Shown here piece after piece: positions 6,602 through 9,631 of a stretch of 9,631 nucleotides of DNA. The DNA is from an uncultured Bacilli bacterium (GTDB lineage Bacteria; Bacillota_I; Bacilli_A; RF39; UBA660). Position numbers and translations under genes: made by a program. The stretch is taken from contig CANRPB010000057.1 of NCBI GenBank assembly GCA_947632415.1, forward strand, positions 1-9,631. Direction: 5' to 3'. Numbering within the stretch: position 1 is the first letter of the stretch; every line of letters begins with the position of its first letter. Under the pieces are notes generated by a model, which saw only the letters and a list, made by a program, of their open reading frames with translations, had not been told where the DNA came from and searched no databases.

Positions 6602-6628
6602 TATATCATACTAGAAAGTAGGGTAATT

Positions 6629-7543
6629 ATGAAAAGTAAAATATTTTTAGCATCTTCAATATGTTTAATTATAGGAGTAAAGAATGTATACGCCAAACCA
6701 ATAGATACAGCCTTTGTCGACGACAAATTCTACGAATGTGTCATAAAAAACTACAACCTAGAAAATAGTACAAACTTTACAGTTGAAGACAATCTAACCG
6801 AAAAAAATGCAGAATTTTCAACCATTGAACACCTAACATGTCCCAACATGGAAATAACAGATATAACTGGAATTGAAAAACTAACGTCATTACAAACCAT
6901 CAATTTAAGTAATAATGCTATTACAAACATAAAAACAATGCCAGCCGAAATCCTCGAAGAACTAGACTTATCATATAACAACATCAAAGAAATGACCTTA
7001 GAAAACATGCCCCAACTAGGGAAACTTAAAATCAACAACAACAACATGGAAAAATTAATAATCAATCAATATATCGATTCACTAAGTTTATATAACAACA
7101 ACTTTCTAAAAAATATCAATATAAAAGTAGGAGAAGAAATAAATCGCCTTGATTACTTAAAATTATCTAATCAAGAAGAAACCAACAAATACAAAGTAAA
7201 ATATGAAATAAAAGATACCGAAATAGCAAGCTACGATGAGAAAACAAACAAAATAATTGGCAAGCAAGCAGGAACCACAACCGCTACATTAACAATTGAA
7301 GGCACAGAAAATGAAAATAATATGATCGAACCACTAACATTAGAATCAACTATAACAGTAACATCAGATGAAAAAACAACCGAAGAACAACAAGAAAAAA
7401 ATCCTCAAACCGGAGAAACACAAGAAAAAATAGAAAATCCTCAAACAGAAGTAAAAGTATTTACCTTAGCAAACATCGCAGTAGCGTTAATCGCAATTAT
7501 AGGATACATAATAATCAAAATAAAACAATGTAAAAAAATATAA
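6629..7543 (+). CDS. Secreted leucine-rich-repeat/Ig-like surface protein with NPQT sorting-type C-terminus
   Basis: The 304-residue product starts at ATG 6629, where AGTAGGG (6617-6623) is a weak Shine-Dalgarno. An in-frame ATG at 6590 is rejected because it lies in the terminator stem and ahead of the predicted transcription start. From 6629 the protein begins with a clear signal peptide (1-22, cleavage after VYA). Residues about 30-165 contain a Cys-bearing cap (C37, C71) and leucine-rich repeats such as LQTINLSNNAITNI and LEELDLSYNNI, of internalin-like type. Residues about 168-245 resemble a bacterial Ig-like (Big_2) domain ending IIGKQAGTTTATLTI. A Glu/Gln-rich linker follows, with NPQTG (258-262) and NPQTE (270-274), a hydrophobic helix (about 278-296) and a KIKQCKKI tail, consistent with sortase-type anchoring. 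LRR surface proteins usually bind host or neighbour-cell ligands; the target is unknown. No sortase gene is in the window. Confidence 0.82.
   Translation: MKSKIFLASSICLIIGVKNVYAKPIDTAFVDDKFYECVIKNYNLENSTNFTVEDNLTEKNAEFSTIEHLTCPNMEITDITGIEKLTSLQTINLSNNAITNIKTMPAEILEELDLSYNNIKEMTLENMPQLGKLKINNNNMEKLIINQYIDSLSLYNNNFLKNINIKVGEEINRLDYLKLSNQEETNKYKVKYEIKDTEIASYDEKTNKIIGKQAGTTTATLTIEGTENENNMIEPLTLESTITVTSDEKTTEEQQEKNPQTGETQEKIENPQTEVKVFTLANIAVALIAIIGYIIIKIKQCKKI
7399..7450 (+). repeat. Short internal duplication encoding two NPQT motifs
   Basis: AATCCTCAAAC occurs at 7400-7410 and again at 7436-7446, 36 bases (12 codons) apart and in frame. Each copy is preceded by a CAAGAAAAA segment. The encoded units read QEK-NPQTGET and QEKIE-NPQTEVK. 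It looks like an in-frame duplication of the sorting-signal region of the LRR protein. Confidence 0.65.
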
Positions 7544-7551
7544 TAAACATT

Positions 7552-7587
7552 AACAGATAAGTACAAAACGTATTTATTTGTTTTTTT
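7552..7587 (+). terminator. Strong intrinsic terminator after the LRR gene
   Basis: A 13-bp stem pairs AACAGATAAGTAC (7552-7564) with GTATTTATTTGTT (7570-7582), with two G-U pairs and an AAAAC loop. It is followed by seven T residues (7581-7587). This is the clearest terminator in the window. Confidence 0.9.
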
Positions 7588-7614
7588 CTATTCGACAACA
7601 AAGATATAATTTCT

Positions 7615-7642
7615 TGCGCTAACCCAACAGATATGTTAAAAT
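7615..7642 (+). promoter_or_regulatory. Probable ABC exporter promoter (extended -10)
   Basis: A -10 TAAAAT (7637-7642) is preceded by TGT (7634-7636), giving an extended -10 like the one at 2921-2929. The -35 TTGCGC (7615-7620) with a 16-base spacer is weak. Transcription would start near 7649, leaving under 20 nt of leader with AAAGGAGGT (7652-7660) 5-6 nt from the ATG. A perfect TATAAT at 7605-7610 is an alternative, but its -35 would fall in the terminator T-run. Confidence 0.55.
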
Positions 7643-7665
7643 TACACATGTAAAGGAGGTTAACT

Positions 7666-9390
7666 ATGAAAACAAAAAATAACTTCAAACTATTATGGCA
7701 TTACTTAAAAAACGACAAAATAAAACTAATACTATACTTAATTTTAGGGGCACTATCATACATTCCTAGCTTAGCCTCATCAATACTATGGGGGTATGCC
7801 CTAGAATTTCTAACAAAAATGGACTTTCAAAAATTTGCCATTTATCTAATATCATGGGAAGCAATATACATAATATTTTATGTAATACTATCAATTCCAA
7901 GAGACTTCTTATACAACTATTTAGAAATAAAATTCTCTAAAAATGTCATAAAAGACTTATATTCCAAAATTACCGAACTCCCAGCCATAGCCTTTGAAGA
8001 ATTTGGAGTAGGAGAATTTATAAACAGAATGATAACCGACCCCGACCGCGTCATGGAACTATTATCACGACTAATAAAGATGATATGCAAATCAATCGTT
8101 GTTGTAATTGTATTTATAATTGCTATAAAAACATCCCTAATATTAGGAATTGAAATATTAATATTTGGAATAATAATGGGTATAATTTCCAAAAAATTTT
8201 TCCCCAAAATAAAAACAACTCAAGAAAAAATGAAAAAAGAATCCGACAAATATGTAAAAATGGCCACCGAAAACTTTACAGGAATCAGAGAAATAAAAGC
8301 CCTAGGAATAAAAAAAAATACCAAGAAAAACATCAATACCAAAATTGACAAATACTTTAAAGAAAACAAAAAAATCAAATCATACGAAGTTATATACTAT
8401 AACCTAAACAGTTTAGTTTACTATATACTACAATTTATAATTCTTTTAACAAGTGGAATTTTATACATGCAAGGAAAACTAACCTTAGCCCTATTCATAG
8501 TAATAGACTCATATATATGGAGAATAGATGACGTAGTAGAATCAATAAGCGATTTTGGAATAAACTACAACAAAGTATCAGTATCACTCAAAAGAATCGA
8601 TGAAATAATCAACAATAGACTATACAAAGACGAAAAATTTGGAAAAAAAGAACTAAAAAATATCAAAGGCAAAATTGAATTCAATAATGTAAAATTCAAA
8701 TACAAAAAAGACGAAGAAGAAACATTAAAAGGACTTAATTTAAAATTAGAACCACACAAAAAAATAGCCATTATAGGAAGAAGTGGCAATGGAAAAACAA
8801 CCATATTCAATCTATTACTAAGATACTTTGATGTAACAGAAGGACAAATATTAATAGATGGTATAAATATCAATGACCTAACAGAAAAAAGTTTAAGAAA
8901 TAATATATCAATTATAAGACAAAGTCCTTTCTTATTTAACATTTCTATAAAAGAAAACTTTGAAATTGTAAAAGAAAATGTAACTTTAGAAGAAATAAGA
9001 GAAGTATGTAAAAAAGCATATATCGACGAATATATAATGAGTCTTCCTAATCAATATGAGACAATCATTGGCGAAGGAGGAGTAAACCTATCAGGAGGTC
9101 AAAAACAAAGAATAGCCATAGCAAGAACACTACTACTAAATACTAAAATCATCCTATTTGACGAAGCAACAAGTGCCCTAGACAACGAATCACAAGAATA
9201 CATAAAAATGACAATAGACAATCTAATTAAAGACCACACTGTAATAATAGTTGCTCATAGACTATCAACTATAATAGACGCCGACATTATTCATATAATC
9301 GATAAAGGAAGATTAGTATCATCAGGCACTCATAAAGAATTACTAGAAAATAGCAGTATATATAAAACACTTTACAATACAGAATTGTAA
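7666..9390 (+). CDS. ABC exporter half-transporter (fused membrane domain and ATPase)
   Basis: The 574-residue protein is the standard size of a type I (MsbA/MdlB-like) half-exporter that dimerises in the membrane. Residues about 1-320 hold the membrane domain, with hydrophobic segments near 20-44, 56-80, 138-178 (two helices) and 248-295 (two helices) and charged intracellular loops between. The ATPase domain starts near 336: A-loop Y346, Walker A GRSGNGKT (371-378), Q-loop Q419, signature LSGGQKQR (from 475), Walker B ILFDEATSALD with D499 and E500, and H-loop H531 in VAHRLST. All catalytic residues are present. The start is fixed by a near-perfect Shine-Dalgarno. It is monocistronic between two terminators, so no partner half, substrate peptide or regulator gives a clue to cargo. 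Homodimerisation is possible; so is a heterodimer with a subunit encoded elsewhere. Substrate unknown. Confidence 0.93.
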   Translation: MKTKNNFKLLWHYLKNDKIKLILYLILGALSYIPSLASSILWGYALEFLTKMDFQKFAIYLISWEAIYIIFYVILSIPRDFLYNYLEIKFSKNVIKDLYSKITELPAIAFEEFGVGEFINRMITDPDRVMELLSRLIKMICKSIVVVIVFIIAIKTSLILGIEILIFGIIMGIISKKFFPKIKTTQEKMKKESDKYVKMATENFTGIREIKALGIKKNTKKNINTKIDKYFKENKKIKSYEVIYYNLNSLVYYILQFIILLTSGILYMQGKLTLALFIVIDSYIWRIDDVVESISDFGINYNKVSVSLKRIDEIINNRLYKDEKFGKKELKNIKGKIEFNNVKFKYKKDEEETLKGLNLKLEPHKKIAIIGRSGNGKTTIFNLLLRYFDVTEGQILIDGININDLTEKSLRNNISIIRQSPFLFNISIKENFEIVKENVTLEEIREVCKKAYIDEYIMSLPNQYETIIGEGGVNLSGGQKQRIAIARTLLLNTKIILFDEATSALDNESQEYIKMTIDNLIKDHTVIIVAHRLSTIIDADIIHIIDKGRLVSSGTHKELLENSSIYKTLYNTEL

Positions 9391-9450
9391 ACAAGCAAAT
9401 CAATTAAACGTTAATATATACTAACATTATCATAAATTAATAACAAACAT

Positions 9451-9482
9451 AAAAAAGGCACTTGCCAAAAAGTATCTTTTTT
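9451..9482 (+). terminator. Intrinsic terminator after the ABC exporter gene
   Basis: The stem AAAAAAGGCAC (9451-9461)/GTATCTTTTTT (9472-9482) has one C-A mismatch and one G-U pair, with a 10-nt loop. The six T residues of the 3' arm serve as the T-run. Because the 5' arm starts with six A residues, it could also work on the - strand. It lies 60 bases after the exporter stop. Confidence 0.72.
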
Positions 9483-9509
9483 GATATATTATTAATGTAG
9501 AATTATAGC
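9481..9509 (+). promoter_or_regulatory. Candidate promoter for the last, truncated gene
   Basis: TTGATA (9481-9486), a 17-base spacer and TATAGC (9504-9509) form a moderate sigma-A-like promoter. Its -35 starts inside the T-run of the preceding terminator. The leader of roughly 55 nt holds only short possible stems such as GAAC/GTTC around 9527-9540. I recognise no riboswitch. Confidence 0.4.
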
Positions 9510-9571
9510 AACAATAAGATTACTGCGAACGCTATAGTTCTATAAGGGAAAAGTAAAAAGGAGTGTAGAAA

Positions 9572-9631
9572 ATGAAATATAAAAAAATAAAGTTAACTAA
9601 TAGTAACCTAGGGGGGGGGGTGCGAAAGACT
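9572..9631 (+). CDS. Start of an unidentified gene, truncated by the window end, with a G10 tract near its start
   Basis: ATG 9572 follows AAAGGAG (9557-9563) at 8 nt spacing, a good ribosome binding site. Twenty codons are visible, MKYKKIKLTNSNLGGGVRKT, and the frame is open at the window edge. The head is very basic, but the visible part is too short to tell a signal peptide or family, and I do not recognise the product. Codons 14-16 and the first base of codon 17 are made by ten consecutive G residues (9611-9620). A change of one G would shift everything after about residue 16, so the gene could be switched on and off by slippage. A moderate promoter and the terminator of the upstream gene suggest an independent transcript. 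Confidence 0.6.
   Translation, partial: MKYKKIKLTNSNLGGGVRKT
9611..9620 (+). repeat. Homopolymeric G10 tract inside a coding start
   Basis: Ten uninterrupted G residues occur in an AT-rich window whose next longest G-run is five bases (near 7791). The tract is in frame in the present sequence and lies just after the start of the last gene. Such tracts are classic sites of slipped-strand mispairing, but they are also error-prone for sequencing. Confidence 0.9.

Noticed and set aside
6590..6628. A longer start for the LRR protein at ATG 6590
   Set aside because: It is in the uvrA terminator stem and before the predicted transcription start; ATG 6629 gives a clean signal peptide.
7605..7610. 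TATAAT as the main -10 for the ABC exporter
   Set aside because: Its -35 would fall in the terminator T-run at 7581-7587; the extended -10 at 7634-7642 is better placed, though the choice is uncertain.
8565..8942. A - strand frame inside the ABC exporter ATPase domain
   Set aside because: It is the complement of the Walker A and Q-loop coding region and is low-complexity Leu/Ser/Phe; shadow of the exporter gene.
9611..9631. Poly-G tract dismissed as pure sequencing artefact
   Set aside because: Not dismissed: non-G sequence continues after it and the frame stays open. The artefact possibility is kept as a caveat in the finding.

Overview
The window is AT-rich with very short intergenic gaps. 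Every supported gene lies on the + strand. Leader sequences, Shine-Dalgarno sites and -10/-35 promoters look Gram-positive (Bacillota). In-frame TGA is absent from about 2,840 codons and Trp is TGG, so the standard bacterial code applies. An internalin-like LRR protein with a sorting-type C-terminus and a membrane-anchored glucosaminidase-type hydrolase suggest a host-associated, walled Firmicute, perhaps a reduced gut lineage near Erysipelotrichales/RF39. That placement is inference, not proof.

Layout. Bases 1-254 hold the 3' end of an Rpn-family (PD-(D/E)XK) nuclease gene, followed by a hairpin. A consensus promoter at 340-368 then drives rpsO (S15) through a structured leader. rpsO is followed by an intrinsic terminator whose T-run abuts the pnp Shine-Dalgarno, with no visible promoter between, so pnp (polynucleotide phosphorylase) probably depends on readthrough. 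This is the classic rpsO-pnp arrangement. No clear terminator follows pnp. A new promoter at 2901-2929 serves a membrane-anchored glucosaminidase-like protein, which ends in a GAAA-tetraloop terminator overlapping its stop codon. uvrA (complete, 942 aa) has its own promoter. Its terminator hairpin is overlaid by the promoter of the next gene, which encodes a secreted LRR/Ig-like surface protein with two NPQT motifs before its C-terminal membrane segment. A strong terminator separates that gene from a solitary half-size ABC exporter, which is also followed by a terminator. The window closes on the first 20 codons of an unidentified gene.

How the genes relate. rpsO and pnp form a conserved translation/RNA-decay unit. 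The glucosaminidase and LRR proteins act at the cell surface. UvrA works in nucleotide excision repair. The ABC exporter has no visible partner. Apart from rpsO-pnp, the genes look like independent transcription units packed closely together rather than one pathway.

Most interesting signal. A run of ten G residues (9611-9620) lies at codons 14-17 of the truncated last gene, in an otherwise AT-rich sequence. It is a candidate phase-variation (slipped-strand) switch, although a sequencing or contig-end artefact is possible. I found no convincing multi-gene novel system, CRISPR array, tRNA/rRNA or insertion sequence. The rest is mostly well-recognised core biology with some notable regulatory overlaps.
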